DNA of 64,000 bases from Thermomonospora catenispora (lineage in GTDB: Bacteria > Actinomycetota > Actinomycetes > Streptosporangiales > Streptosporangiaceae): contig NZ_RRYT01000010.1 in the NCBI RefSeq assembly GCF_006363815.1, positions 85,899-149,898 of the forward strand. The letters are read 5' to 3'. This document shows, one piece after another, positions 9,681 to 17,354 of the stretch. Every line of letters begins with the position of its first letter. The stretch's first letter is position 1. The notes below the pieces were generated by a model. The model was not told where the DNA came from and did no database searches. It saw only the letters and a program-made list of their open reading frames with translations. A program made the position numbers and the translations under genes.

Positions 9681-9866
9681 GATCGGCAGCCTAACGGGCG
9701 AACCGGTCAGAGCGGCCGCCGATGAACGCGTGGAGCCGGTCCGCGCAAGGGACCCGGGCGCGGCATGCCGCCCGCGGTTCTCCGCGGGCGTGATCCGCCC
9801 GTCGGCCGCCGCGCCCCGGGCGGGGGGAACCGGCGGGCCCGGCTGCGAGCGCCGGGCGATCGCAGG

Positions 9867-10238
9867 TCAGCGGCCGCCCTCGGCCGGATGCTCCTGCGGC
9901 GGGGGATCCCGGACGTGACGCGGCGTGCTCCGGTCGCAGGCCCCGAACTCCGCCACATTCCGCCGGGCCTGCGTCAGGCTCAGACCGCCGTTCGGGCCCC
10001 CGCGCACGATGTCCGCGTCATGCTCGTCCTGACCGTCGTCCTCCCGGAATCGCACATCACAGATCTCGTGGTCGCCCCGGGCCGTGAGGGTGAGATATCC
10101 GCGGCAGGGGCACGGACAGGGCTCGTCCCGTTCGGACTCGACGACGCCGTGGTCGATGACGACGTCGATGTACCGTTCGACTCGTCGGTCGCGTTCGGCC
10201 TGATCCCGTGCGCCGTGCTTCTCGGGCCCCCGATTCAC
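9867..10238 (-). CDS. CPCC-family protein with lost cysteines
   Basis: The segment PCPCRGYLTLTARGDHEICDVRFREDDGQDEHDADIVRGGPNGGLSLTQARRNVAEFGACD closely follows the cysteine-rich CPCC domain. Against the usual CPCCG and EICPVCFWEDDG, the fourth Cys and the later Cys have become Arg and the Trp has become Arg. The chosen GTG at 10238 has GAGGA 7 bp upstream and gives 123 residues; longer starts are open. CPCC proteins are small, presumably metal-binding, and their function is unknown. Loss of probable metal ligands suggests either a decaying gene or a changed role. A SMI1/KNR4 gene lies next to it, divergent. Confidence 0.62.
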   Translation of the reverse strand: MNRGPEKHGARDQAERDRRVERYIDVVIDHGVVESERDEPCPCPCRGYLTLTARGDHEICDVRFREDDGQDEHDADIVRGGPNGGLSLTQARRNVAEFGACDRSTPRHVRDPPPQEHPAEGGR

Positions 10239-10798
10239 GCTGCGATCCTCGTCGGAATCGGGCGCGCTGTGAACCTTGCGCCTCATATCCCGCGATATCC
10301 CGCGCGCCGTGCGCTCTTCTTCCACGCCGTCGCCCATTCGGGGAGGGGCCGGGCTGCGGGCGGCATCCCTCGGGGGAAGCGACCGTCGTTCATCCGTGTG
10401 GGAAGACTCCGGGACCGCCGCCACGGCGGGGCGACCAGGGCTCGGGGCGGATTCCGAGCGATCCGACTTAGCGGGTCCGGAGGCGGCATGGGCGCCCGAT
10501 CCGCGGCGGATCGGCGACGTCCGCCCCGCCCACGTTCACGACGACGGCCTGATCCGGCCGTCTGGCCGAACGCCTCCGGCCGTTCGGGTGAGCGCCGGCG
10601 AACCTCCTCCGCCCGAGGGCGTCCAGGTCCCGCGTCAGCGCTTTGCCCCGGCGGTTTGTCCCAGGGCGTCCGGGCCCGACGTCCGTGCCGGCACCATGGC
10701 CGGAGGACGCCGGCGATCGGCGTTCGTCTCGGACGGCTCAGACGGTCCGGCCTCTCCGGCGTCCTCGGTTCGTCCGACCCCTCGGGCATGCTGGGCGC
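10239..10798. other. 560-bp stretch without a supported gene
   Basis: The space between the CPCC-like gene and the divergent SMI1/KNR4 gene has only Arg/Pro-rich open frames. A 10-bp direct repeat (ATATCCCGCG twice) spans about 10285-10304. The frame of the CPCC-like gene stays open leftward to 10424 but without a good start signal. Confidence 0.5.
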
Positions 10799-11488
10799 GT
10801 GACCGCTCTGGACGATCGAGTGTTCGAAGCGATACGCGCACGGGTGGACTCCGGGGACTACCTCGACGAAAGGCTCGGGCCGCCGGGTGTCGACACCGAT
10901 GGCGGCGGGGCGTTCCAGGTCGCTCCCGACGGGCGGCTGCAACGGGTCTACTGGAGAGGCTCCCCGGAATACCTCGCCGCTCACGCGGCCGGTCTGCTCG
11001 AACCGCTGCCGCCGTTGACGCCGGCCCCGGAAAGCGCCGTGCGCGAGTGCGAGACGCTCCTGGGCCGTCCGCTCCCTCGGCTCTTGCGCCGCTGCTACCT
11101 CGAGCTCGGTGACGGAGGCTTCGGTCCCGCCTACGGAATTCGGGGCGTGACGGGCGAGGACAACATCATCGACGCCTACCGGGAGCAGCAACGCAGCTGG
11201 CTTGAGGAATGGCGGCCGATGGCCGAAAGGCTCCTGCCCGTCTGCGACTGGGGATGCGGGATCACATCCTTCATCGACATCGGCGACCCGGACGCCAGGA
11301 TGTGGGCGATCGACCCCAACCCGGCCCCCGCCGACGACTATGCCGTCGCCTTGTTCCCGCAGGATCTGGGATTCGGCGAGTGGATGCTCCGGTGGGTCGA
11401 GGGCACCCTCCGCCAACCGCTCCTCGTCCGGGACGAGATCACCGGAGAGTGGCGCGGCGCCACCGACCTCGAACAGGGCGTCGTCTAG
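10799..11488 (+). CDS. SMI1/KNR4 family protein
   Basis: 229 residues from GTG 10799, which has no clear Shine-Dalgarno sequence. The family core is seen in ESAVRECETLLGRPLPRLLRRCYLELGDGGFGPAYGIRGV (about 80-120), where the L-P-xx-L/Y-xx-GDGGFGP pattern is the SMI1/KNR4 hallmark. GCGITSFIDIGDPDARMWAIDPNP and a Trp-rich C-terminal half follow. In bacteria many such proteins are immunity proteins of polymorphic toxin systems, but no toxin gene is visible here and it may be an orphan. Confidence 0.8.
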   Translation: MTALDDRVFEAIRARVDSGDYLDERLGPPGVDTDGGGAFQVAPDGRLQRVYWRGSPEYLAAHAAGLLEPLPPLTPAPESAVRECETLLGRPLPRLLRRCYLELGDGGFGPAYGIRGVTGEDNIIDAYREQQRSWLEEWRPMAERLLPVCDWGCGITSFIDIGDPDARMWAIDPNPAPADDYAVALFPQDLGFGEWMLRWVEGTLRQPLLVRDEITGEWRGATDLEQGVV

Positions 11489-11524
11489 GGCCGCATCCGG
11501 CCCCGAGCCGGGGCGGGCGGCCGC

Positions 11525-12133
11525 TCATCGGGCGGCGTCCGCCGCCTGCGCGCGATGGGGGGCGAGAGCGCGCTCCAGGTGCTCGGCCAGCCAGTCGGAC
11601 AGCTCGCCGGTGCCGTCGACGGCCCAGGTGAGCATCGCCCCGCAGTAGGTGGCGTAGAGGTCGGCGGCCAGCGTCTCCGCCGAGGTCGCCGCGTCGAGCA
11701 GGCCTTCTCGGACGGCCTCGGCCACCAGCGCGGCGATCTCCGCGCGCAGGGCCCGGCTCTGGGCGACGGCATGGGTGCGCAGCTCGGGGTCGGTGAGGTC
11801 GAGCTGCAGGAAGGCGAGGTTGTTGGCCAGGCTCTCGGGGGTGGTGATGCCGCTCGGCAGCGTGGCCAGGGTGGTGATGAGCGCGGTCAGCGGGTCGGGA
11901 TGAGCCGCCCTGGCGTCGGCGAAGACGTCGGCGACGCCGGTCGCCTCCCTGGTGGCGAAGGCCACCAGCAGGCCGCGTTTGGAACCGAATCGCTGGGTCA
12001 GCGCGGGCGCCGTCAGTCCGGCGCGTTCGGCGACCGCGGCCAGCGTGAGGCCCGTCGGGCCGACGGCGGAGATCACGGCGGCGACCGCCTCGAAGATGGC
12101 CTCGTCGCTCACGGAGCGGGGGCGTCCGGTCAT
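11525..12133 (-). CDS. TetR/AcrR family transcriptional regulator
   Basis: 202 residues; AGGA lies 7 bp before the ATG at 12133. The N-terminal helix-turn-helix (about 8-55) reads IFEAVAAVISAVGPTGLTLAAVAERAGLTAPALTQRFGSKRGLLVAF, a standard TetR domain. The rest is the all-helical ligand-binding and dimerisation part. It is transcribed divergently from an SDR gene 54 bp away, so it probably represses that gene and itself through the AT-rich spacer. Confidence 0.92.
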   Translation of the reverse strand: MTGRPRSVSDEAIFEAVAAVISAVGPTGLTLAAVAERAGLTAPALTQRFGSKRGLLVAFATREATGVADVFADARAAHPDPLTALITTLATLPSGITTPESLANNLAFLQLDLTDPELRTHAVAQSRALRAEIAALVAEAVREGLLDAATSAETLAADLYATYCGAMLTWAVDGTGELSDWLAEHLERALAPHRAQAADAAR

Positions 12134-12187
12134 GGGCTCATCCTAGCGGCATTGCTTAATTAATGAACATAAAGTAAGTTCGGCGAC
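12134..12187. promoter_or_regulatory. Divergent TetR/SDR promoter and operator region
   Basis: An AT-rich island in GC-rich DNA contains the palindrome TTAATTAA at 12157-12164 and an imperfect inverted repeat of the form CTTAATT...AAGTAAG. It is the only plausible operator for the TetR gene and must hold the promoters of both flanking genes. Confidence 0.5.
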
Positions 12188-13078
12188 ATGAGCGGCATGA
12201 CCTCATCTGCCACCGCCGTCGACCTCACCGGGAAGGTCTGTCTGGTCGCCGGGGCGACCCGCGGCGCCGGCCGCGGGATCGCCGTCGAGCTCGGCGCCGC
12301 CGGCGCGACCGTCTACGTGACCGGCAGGACCACCGCGGACTCGCCGTCACCGATGCGACGACCCGAGACCATCGAGGAGACGGCACGGCTCGTGGACGAG
12401 GCCGGCGGAACCGGGATCCCCGTGCGGGTCGACCACGGCGACGCCGATCAGGTGCGGGCGCTCGTCGAGCGGATCGACCGCGACCACGCCCGCCTCGACC
12501 TGCTCGTCAACGACGTCTGGGGCGGCGACCCGCTGACCCGGTGGGGCGTCCCCTTCTGGGAGCACGACCTCGACGACGGGCTGCGGATGCTGCGCAACGC
12601 GATCGACACGCACATCATCACCAGCCGGCATGCGGCCCCGTTGATGATCCGCGGCTCCGGCGGGCTGATCGTCGAGGTCACCGACGGCATCGGGGACGAG
12701 TACCGCGGCTCGCTGTTCTACGACCTGGTCAAGGCCTCGGTGATCCGCCTCGCCCGCGCCCAGGCCGCCGACCTGAAGCCCTACGGAGTCGCGGCGATCG
12801 CCGTGACACCCGGATTCCTGCGCTCGGAGGCCGTCCTCGACCACTTCGGCGTCACCGCCGACACCTGGCGCGACGCCATCGCCCAGGACCCCCACTTCGC
12901 CGCCTCCGAGACGCCCCGCTACATCGGCCGCGGGATCGCCCACCTCGCGGCCGATCCCGACGTCATGAGCCGTACCGGCACCGCGACCACCAGCTGGGAC
13001 CTCGCCAAGCGGTACGGGTTCACCGACGTCGACGGCACCGCCCCGGACTGGGGCCGTCACGTCCGGGAGAACCTCTGA
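12188..13078 (+). CDS. Short-chain dehydrogenase/reductase (SDR)
   Basis: 296 residues. The Rossmann motif GATRGAGRG (TGxxxGxG type) lies at about 23-31 after VCLVA, and the cosubstrate-side YVTGRTT follows, pointing to NADP(H). NDVWGGD replaces the usual NNAG. The catalytic YxxxK is YDLVKAS at about 178-182. Relatives annotated as SDR-family oxidoreductases often lie beside a TetR gene, as here. The substrate is unknown. ATG 12188 has a poor ribosome site, and a second ATG at 12197 is possible. The stop overlaps the ATG that opens the decayed MFS remnant. Confidence 0.9.
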   Translation: MSGMTSSATAVDLTGKVCLVAGATRGAGRGIAVELGAAGATVYVTGRTTADSPSPMRRPETIEETARLVDEAGGTGIPVRVDHGDADQVRALVERIDRDHARLDLLVNDVWGGDPLTRWGVPFWEHDLDDGLRMLRNAIDTHIITSRHAAPLMIRGSGGLIVEVTDGIGDEYRGSLFYDLVKASVIRLARAQAADLKPYGVAAIAVTPGFLRSEAVLDHFGVTADTWRDAIAQDPHFAASETPRYIGRGIAHLAADPDVMSRTGTATTSWDLAKRYGFTDVDGTAPDWGRHVRENL

Positions 13079-13416
13079 TGAGCGACGTCACGACGGCGGG
13101 CGGCACCCGCATCGACGGAACGTGCCGGCGCCGACGTGCTGCCCGCGATGCTCCTGCCGGCGGTCGGCTCGGGGCTCTCCTGCGCCCCGATCTTCACGGT
13201 CGGCATCGGCGGCGTCCCCGACCGGGACCAGGGATCGGCCTCCGGGATCCTCGACTCGCCCCAGGAACCGGGCCCCGCCGTCGGCGTCACCGTCCTGGGC
13301 GCGGTCGCCACCGCCGCCGCGCCGGCCTCCTCACCGCAGCCGCCGTGACCGCCCTCGGCCTGCTCCTGGTCGTCGGCCTCCCGCCTCGTGCGGCGAAGGC
13401 CGAACCGGCTGAGCGG
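13078..13416 (+). pseudogene. Remnant of an EmrB/QacA-type MFS transporter gene
   Basis: From 13124 one frame reads ADVLPAMLLPAVGSGLSCAPIFTVGIGGVPDRDQGSASGILDSPQEPG and then VGVTVLGAVATAAA, matching the late transmembrane region of 14-helix drug exporters. Around 13310-13325 the homology shifts frame and continues as AGLLTAAAVTALGLLLVVGLPPRAAKAEP, the usual last helix and tail. The first 12 or so helices are missing. An ATG at 13078, overlapping the SDR stop, begins in yet another frame. It is therefore a deleted and frameshifted gene, once translationally coupled to the SDR. An intact exporter of the same family follows on the other strand. Confidence 0.8.
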
Positions 13417-13578
13417 TGGGCCGGCGAACGAACCCGGTCCGCGTGGGCGCCGCATCGACCGAGGTCTGGCCGGTGCGACGCCCGGCGGCGCGAACCGGGC
13501 ACTCGACGCCCTGCGATGCCGCCGGACCGCAGACGGTCGGAACGGCCCTGGGTGTGAAGCCTTGGATGTGAAGCGGCA

Positions 13579-15069
13579 TCAGACACGGTCTCGCGTCGAC
13601 TTCTCCGACCCTGTCTCCGACTCTTTCTTCGGCTCCGCACCTGCACGGGCGCCCTCGGCCGAGGCCTGGAGCGCGGGCCTGCCGGCATCCGCCTCCACGG
13701 CCGCGTCCCTCCCGGGAAGGGCGAGGGCGAGCAGGGCGGCGAGGGCGGCGAAACCGGTCGCCCACCAGAAGGCCCGGTGGAAGGCCGCCGCGAGATCGTC
13801 GGAGCTCGTGGCCGCGTGCTGGAGGAGGACGGCCAGGACGGCGGTGCCGAACGAGCCGCCGATCTGCTGGGCGATGCGGACCAGCGCGCTGGCGTGGGCG
13901 ACCTGCTCACGGGCGAGCCCGAGGTAGACGACGGCCATGACCGGCACGGTCACCGCGCCGAGACCGATGCCTCGCAACAGGAGCCAGCTGGCCAGCGTCC
14001 ACGTGGTCGTGTGGGCGTCGACGAAGGCGAAGGGAAGGGTGGCGGCGCCGACGATGAGGAACCCGACGACCGTGATGATCCTGGCCCCGAACCGGTCGGT
14101 GAGCCCTCCGGCGAGCGATCGGCTGAGCAGCGTCCCGATGCCCTGCGGGATGAGCGCGATCCCGGCGTCGAGAGGCGACGTGCCGCGGACCTGCTGGTAG
14201 TACAGCGGCAGCAGGAACAGGGCCCCGTAGAGGGCGAAACCGGAGAAGAACAGCACCGCCGAGCCTGACGACGTCGGGCGGTGGGCGAAGAGCCGCAGGT
14301 CGACCAGCGCGTCGGTGCGGCGGACCGCATGGCGGCAGAAGCCCGCGACCAGGACCGCACCGGCGATCAGCGGGACGAGCACGCCGTCGTGCGCGAATCC
14401 TTCGTCCGAGGCCCGGGAGAAGCCGAGGAGCACCGCGGCGATGCCGGGCGCCAGCAGGGCGAACCCGGCGACGTCCAGGCGCGGCCGGGAGGACGGTTCA
14501 TCACGGTCGAGGAACCGCGCGGCCAGCAGGAGCCCGGCGAGGCCGAGGGGGATGTTGATCCAGAACATCCACCGCCAGTCGAGATGGGTGAGGATCAGGC
14601 CGCCGGCGAGCGGGCCGAGGATCGGCCCGAGCAGGGCGGGCAGCGCTACGATCGAGGTCGCGCGGCCGAGCAGCCGGCCGCCCGCGGCGCGGACGACCAG
14701 CGTCGTCATCACCGGCAGCATCAGCCCGCCGCCGACGCCCTGCACGACCCGTCCGGCGATCAGCGCAGGCGCGTTCCAGGCCGCGCCGGAGGCCGCCGAT
14801 CCGACCAGGAAGACGGCCAGGGAGAACAGCCAGACCCGCTTGCCGCCGAACCGGGCCGTCGCCCACGTGCTCAGCGGGACGGTCATGCCGAGCGCGAGCA
14901 GGTAGCCGGTGGTGACCCACTGGACGGTGGCGACCGTGGTGTGCAGGTCCGCCGCCAGGGAGTGCAGCGCCACCCCGACGATGGTCGTGTCGAACACGAC
15001 GGCGAGGACCCCTGCGACCAGGACGCCCGCCGTCTTCAGCACCTTCGGGTCGAGTCGTTCGTCCGCCAT
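13579..15069 (-). CDS. MFS transporter, DHA2 (EmrB/QacA) drug:proton antiporter
   Basis: 496 residues from ATG 15069, with AGGGG upstream. Motif C-like and A-like signatures are visible: FDTTIVGVALHSLAADL and WVTTGYLLALGM in helices 1-2, then ARFGGKRVWL, GRVVQGVGGGLMLP, LLGPILGPLAGGLI and WRWMFWINIPLG. About 14 hydrophobic segments follow to residue 460, then a charged C-terminal tail. It should export hydrophobic compounds in exchange for protons. A TetR gene diverges from it across a spacer with two nested inverted repeats, a standard drug-sensing pair. Confidence 0.92.
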   Translation of the reverse strand: MADERLDPKVLKTAGVLVAGVLAVVFDTTIVGVALHSLAADLHTTVATVQWVTTGYLLALGMTVPLSTWATARFGGKRVWLFSLAVFLVGSAASGAAWNAPALIAGRVVQGVGGGLMLPVMTTLVVRAAGGRLLGRATSIVALPALLGPILGPLAGGLILTHLDWRWMFWINIPLGLAGLLLAARFLDRDEPSSRPRLDVAGFALLAPGIAAVLLGFSRASDEGFAHDGVLVPLIAGAVLVAGFCRHAVRRTDALVDLRLFAHRPTSSGSAVLFFSGFALYGALFLLPLYYQQVRGTSPLDAGIALIPQGIGTLLSRSLAGGLTDRFGARIITVVGFLIVGAATLPFAFVDAHTTTWTLASWLLLRGIGLGAVTVPVMAVVYLGLAREQVAHASALVRIAQQIGGSFGTAVLAVLLQHAATSSDDLAAAFHRAFWWATGFAALAALLALALPGRDAAVEADAGRPALQASAEGARAGAEPKKESETGSEKSTRDRV

Positions 15070-15087
15070 GGGCGCGCACACCCCTGT

Positions 15088-15153
15088 TAAGAGTCATCCA
15101 TGTCTCTTATCGTCACGATAGGCTCTGAGGTTAAGAAACACAAATGACTCTTA
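15088..15153. promoter_or_regulatory. Nested operators between exporter and TetR genes
   Basis: An outer inverted repeat TAAGAGTCAT (15088-15097)/ATGACTCTTA (15144-15153) flanks an inner 13-bp perfect palindrome TATCGT-C-ACGATA (15108-15120). The outer arms sit close to the two start codons and the inner dyad is off-centre between them. TetR binding here would control both genes. Confidence 0.65.
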
Positions 15154-15163
15154 CGGAGATTCC

Positions 15164-15757
15164 GTGGCGGAGGGACCGAACCGGCGCCGACGCGGCAAGG
15201 CGCTTGAGGACGCACTCCTGCGCGCCGCGTGGGAGGAACTGATCGAATCCGGGTACAGCGCGCTGACCATGGAGCGTGTGGCCCTGCGCGCGGGCACCGG
15301 CAGGGCCGTGCTGTACCGCCGCTGGCCGGGCAAGCCCGAACTCGTCATCGCTGCCCTCCGGTACCACCGCGAGAGCGACCCGCTCCCCGTTCCGGACACC
15401 GGCCGCCTGCGCGACGACCTCATCGAGCTGCTGCGCTCGATGACCCGGAGACGGGCCGAACTGGCGGTCATGATCGGCGCACAGCTGGGCGGCCTGTTCA
15501 CCGAGACCGGGACGACCCCGGCCGAGCTGCGCGATCTGGTCTTCGGCGGCCGCTCCTGGTCGAGCCGCGTCTACGAACGGGCGGCCGAACGCGGCGAACT
15601 CGATCTGGAACGCGTTCCGCCTCACGTGCTCACCCTGCCGTTCGACCTGGTGAGGCACGACATGCTCATGACCTTCGAAGCCGTCCCGGACGACCGGATC
15701 ATCGCCATCGTGGACGACCTGTTCCTCCCGCTCATCGCCCGCTACAAGGACCGGTGA
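15164..15757 (+). CDS. TetR/AcrR family regulator of the adjacent exporter
   Basis: 197 residues from GTG 15164, with GGAG 6 bp upstream. The DNA-binding domain LEDALLRAAWEELIESGYSALTMERVALRAGTGRAVLYRRWPGKPELVIAAL spans about 14-64. The C-terminal part resembles the TetR_C_16-type ligand domain (TTPAELRDLVFGGRS, ERVPPHVLTLPFDLVRHDML). Divergent placement from the DHA2 exporter suggests it represses that gene until a substrate of the pump is present. Confidence 0.93.
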   Translation: MAEGPNRRRRGKALEDALLRAAWEELIESGYSALTMERVALRAGTGRAVLYRRWPGKPELVIAALRYHRESDPLPVPDTGRLRDDLIELLRSMTRRRAELAVMIGAQLGGLFTETGTTPAELRDLVFGGRSWSSRVYERAAERGELDLERVPPHVLTLPFDLVRHDMLMTFEAVPDDRIIAIVDDLFLPLIARYKDR

Positions 15758-16100
15758 CGTTCATCCGGCGCGACGATCCCGACCCTCGGGGCGGATCCGG
15801 CGCGGACGGCCCGCGTCGACATGCGGGCGCCGCCTTCGGAACCGCGGGCATCGGGCGCCCCGGGACGGCCGCGCGGTCTCGATCAGGGCCGCGAGTCCGC
15901 GGCGGCCCGGCGGGCTCCTCGCCGGGAGTGAGGGACACGGGAACGGTCACGGTCGGCGTCGGCGGCGGGCGGGCGCGCACGGGCGCGCACGCCGCTCGTC
16001 ACGGCGCCGATGGGGCCGGGATCGCCGTCGGCGGCCGTGCCCGTTGTCCGAGTGCTCCGCCGCGCGCGGGCACGGGTCCCGGGAAGCGATGCCATGCGAG
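15758..16100. other. 343-bp stretch without a recognised gene
   Basis: GC-rich, with no supported start or motif on either strand. A 10-bp unit GGGCGCGCAC occurs twice in tandem at 15971-15990. It marks the left side of the decayed integrative region that ends at the tRNA gene. Confidence 0.5.
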
Positions 16101-16304
16101 TCAGGTGCGGACGTGGCGTCCGTGCTGTTCGGGACCGACCGTGAAGTCATCCGGTCTCGTCTCTCGTAAATGGCGATACCGGGTGTCGAAGGCGCCGATC
16201 GCCTCCCGGGGGCCGTAGTCGAACGCGTCCATCAAGGCTTTCAGAGCCTGGATGATCCGATGGTTGACGATGTGCTCGTCGATCTCGTGCCATGGATCGA
16301 TCAT
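16101..16304 (-). CDS. Hypothetical protein, 67 residues
   Basis: ATG at 16304 has GGGAGAG 7 bp upstream, a good ribosome site. The product MIDPWHEIDEHIVNHRIIQALKALMDAFDYG is followed by REAIGAFDTRYRHLRETRPDDFTVG and a basic tail. It looks like a compact helical protein; similar 60-70-residue proteins with an EIDEHI...GPREAI pattern occur near actinobacterial mobile elements, to my recollection. No function is proposed. Its position next to an integrase remnant suggests it was cargo. Confidence 0.6.
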   Translation of the reverse strand: MIDPWHEIDEHIVNHRIIQALKALMDAFDYGPREAIGAFDTRYRHLRETRPDDFTVGPEQHGRHVRT

Positions 16305-16820
16305 GTGCGCACTCTCCCGATCCCGCCTCGATCCGTCCAGCCGTTGACGGGCGGCCGCCGCGCTCGGTCTTGTGGCGGCCGAACGAATTCCCCGCTCACC
16401 AGGGCTTGGACTGCCGAGCCGCCGCTTCGGCGCTCGGCCGGTCGTGCGGTCTTTGGCCGGGGTCGGCGAGAACCTCTTCGTCTCGGTCGGCTGCGGCTGC
16501 GATCGTCGTGGACGAGCGAAGAGCGCGAGGGGCAGTGCGTCTTCTGAGCCACCGTCGCAGGGGGAACCGAGGGCGGCGTGGTCCTCTCCGGAATCGGACG
16601 AGGACTGCGCCGTTCCGGCTCGCGCTGTGAGGGCGTCAACGCCTTCCCGGCCGACACGCCTGGCCGACATGAGGCGGCCCTTCAGGGATCTTTCCTTTTC
16701 CCCTGCACCTCTCCCCCCCTTCCGCGGCGGCTCCCTCCAGATCGAGGCCGGTAGGGTCGCTCGCGACCGCCGCCTGCTCGATGCCGAGGAGCAACCGGTG
16801 CGCCAGGGGACCGGCGGCCG
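16305..16820. other. 516-bp stretch without a recognised gene
   Basis: Composition is less strictly codon-like than the neighbouring genes, and all open frames give Arg/Ser/Pro-rich products. It lies between a small cargo-like gene and the integrase remnant and is best read as decayed element DNA, possibly the lost N-terminal part of the integrase region. Confidence 0.45.
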
Positions 16821-17039
16821 GTGCTCCCGCTCGACGCGGCAGCCATCGGCCTGGCCCGCCGCCCGTATGACCCGCGGCACGCCGGCGTCTCGCTCCGGCT
16901 GAACGCGGGCGTCCCGGCCACCCAGGTCGCCGAGTGGGCCGGCCACAGCGTGGAGGTGCTGCTGAAGATCTACGCCGAGCGCATCCACGGACAGGACGGC
17001 GTCTGGCAGGGGCTCATCGACGATGCCCTGCGCGCCTGA
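16821..17039 (+). pseudogene. Truncated tyrosine recombinase (phage-type integrase)
   Basis: The frame ending at 17039 reads RRPYDPRHAGVSLRLNAGVPATQVAEWAGHSVEVLLKIYAERIHGQDG. This is the C-terminal end of a tyrosine recombinase, with the RHA box, GHS and the active-site Tyr in KIYAE. Intact integrases have 350-450 residues; the catalytic first Arg and the whole N-terminal DNA-binding part are missing, and no start codon is convincing. It points toward the tRNA-Arg gene 130 bp away, the classical arrangement of an integrated plasmid or ICE at a tRNA 3' end. Confidence 0.82.
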
Positions 17040-17118
17040 CGGCTGGAACACAAATGGAACACGCGCCGTGGCACACGGCGGCACATCGTGGCACCTGATG
17101 TCACATCGGCCATGACCG

Positions 17119-17163
17119 CGATCAGCCGGTTTCCCCAGGTCGGAGCGGGAAACCGGCTGATCG
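17119..17163. terminator. Bidirectional hairpin between integrase remnant and tRNA
   Basis: Arms 17119-17135 and 17147-17163 are perfect 17-bp complements (starting CGATCAGCCGG) around an 11-nt loop. It begins 9 bp from the 3' end of the tRNA gene, so it likely terminates the tRNA transcript leftward and the integrase frame rightward. Confidence 0.72.
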
Positions 17164-17171
17164 GCATCAGG

Positions 17172-17243
17172 TGCCCCCTGCAGGATTCGAACCTGCGCAC
17201 ACGGCTCCGGAGGCCGTTGCTCTATCCCCTGAGCTAAGGGGGC
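17172..17243 (-). tRNA. tRNA-Arg (anticodon CCG)
   Basis: Read on the minus strand the sequence folds as a cloverleaf: acceptor GCCCCCT/AGGGGGC, D stem GCTC/GAGC, anticodon stem ACGGC/GCCGT around loop CTCCGGA (anticodon CCG, codon CGG), T stem GCAGG/CCTGC with loop TTCGAAT, and discriminator A. It is 72 nt long with an 8-nt D loop; CCA is not encoded. A hairpin follows immediately, and a truncated integrase lies beyond, so the 3' half probably served as an attachment site. Confidence 0.95.
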
Positions 17244-17354
17244 GTGCTCCCGAGGCGTTCATCGGGTGCGGGAAAGAGGCTACCAGGATCGGCGGGGTGA
17301 CGTGCACTCGGTTTCGGTGGGCGGGGACGGAGCGGGTGGACTACGCTCGCCGCC

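Noticed and set aside
10283..11416. 377-residue minus-strand frame opposite the SMI1/KNR4 gene
   Set aside because: Antisense to a gene with family motifs; composition is Arg/Pro-rich and motif-free.
13078..13557. Complete small gene starting at the TGATG overlap with the SDR
   Set aside because: Its own frame gives an Arg-rich product, while transporter homology runs in another frame and returns only at the end; a frameshifted remnant explains this better.
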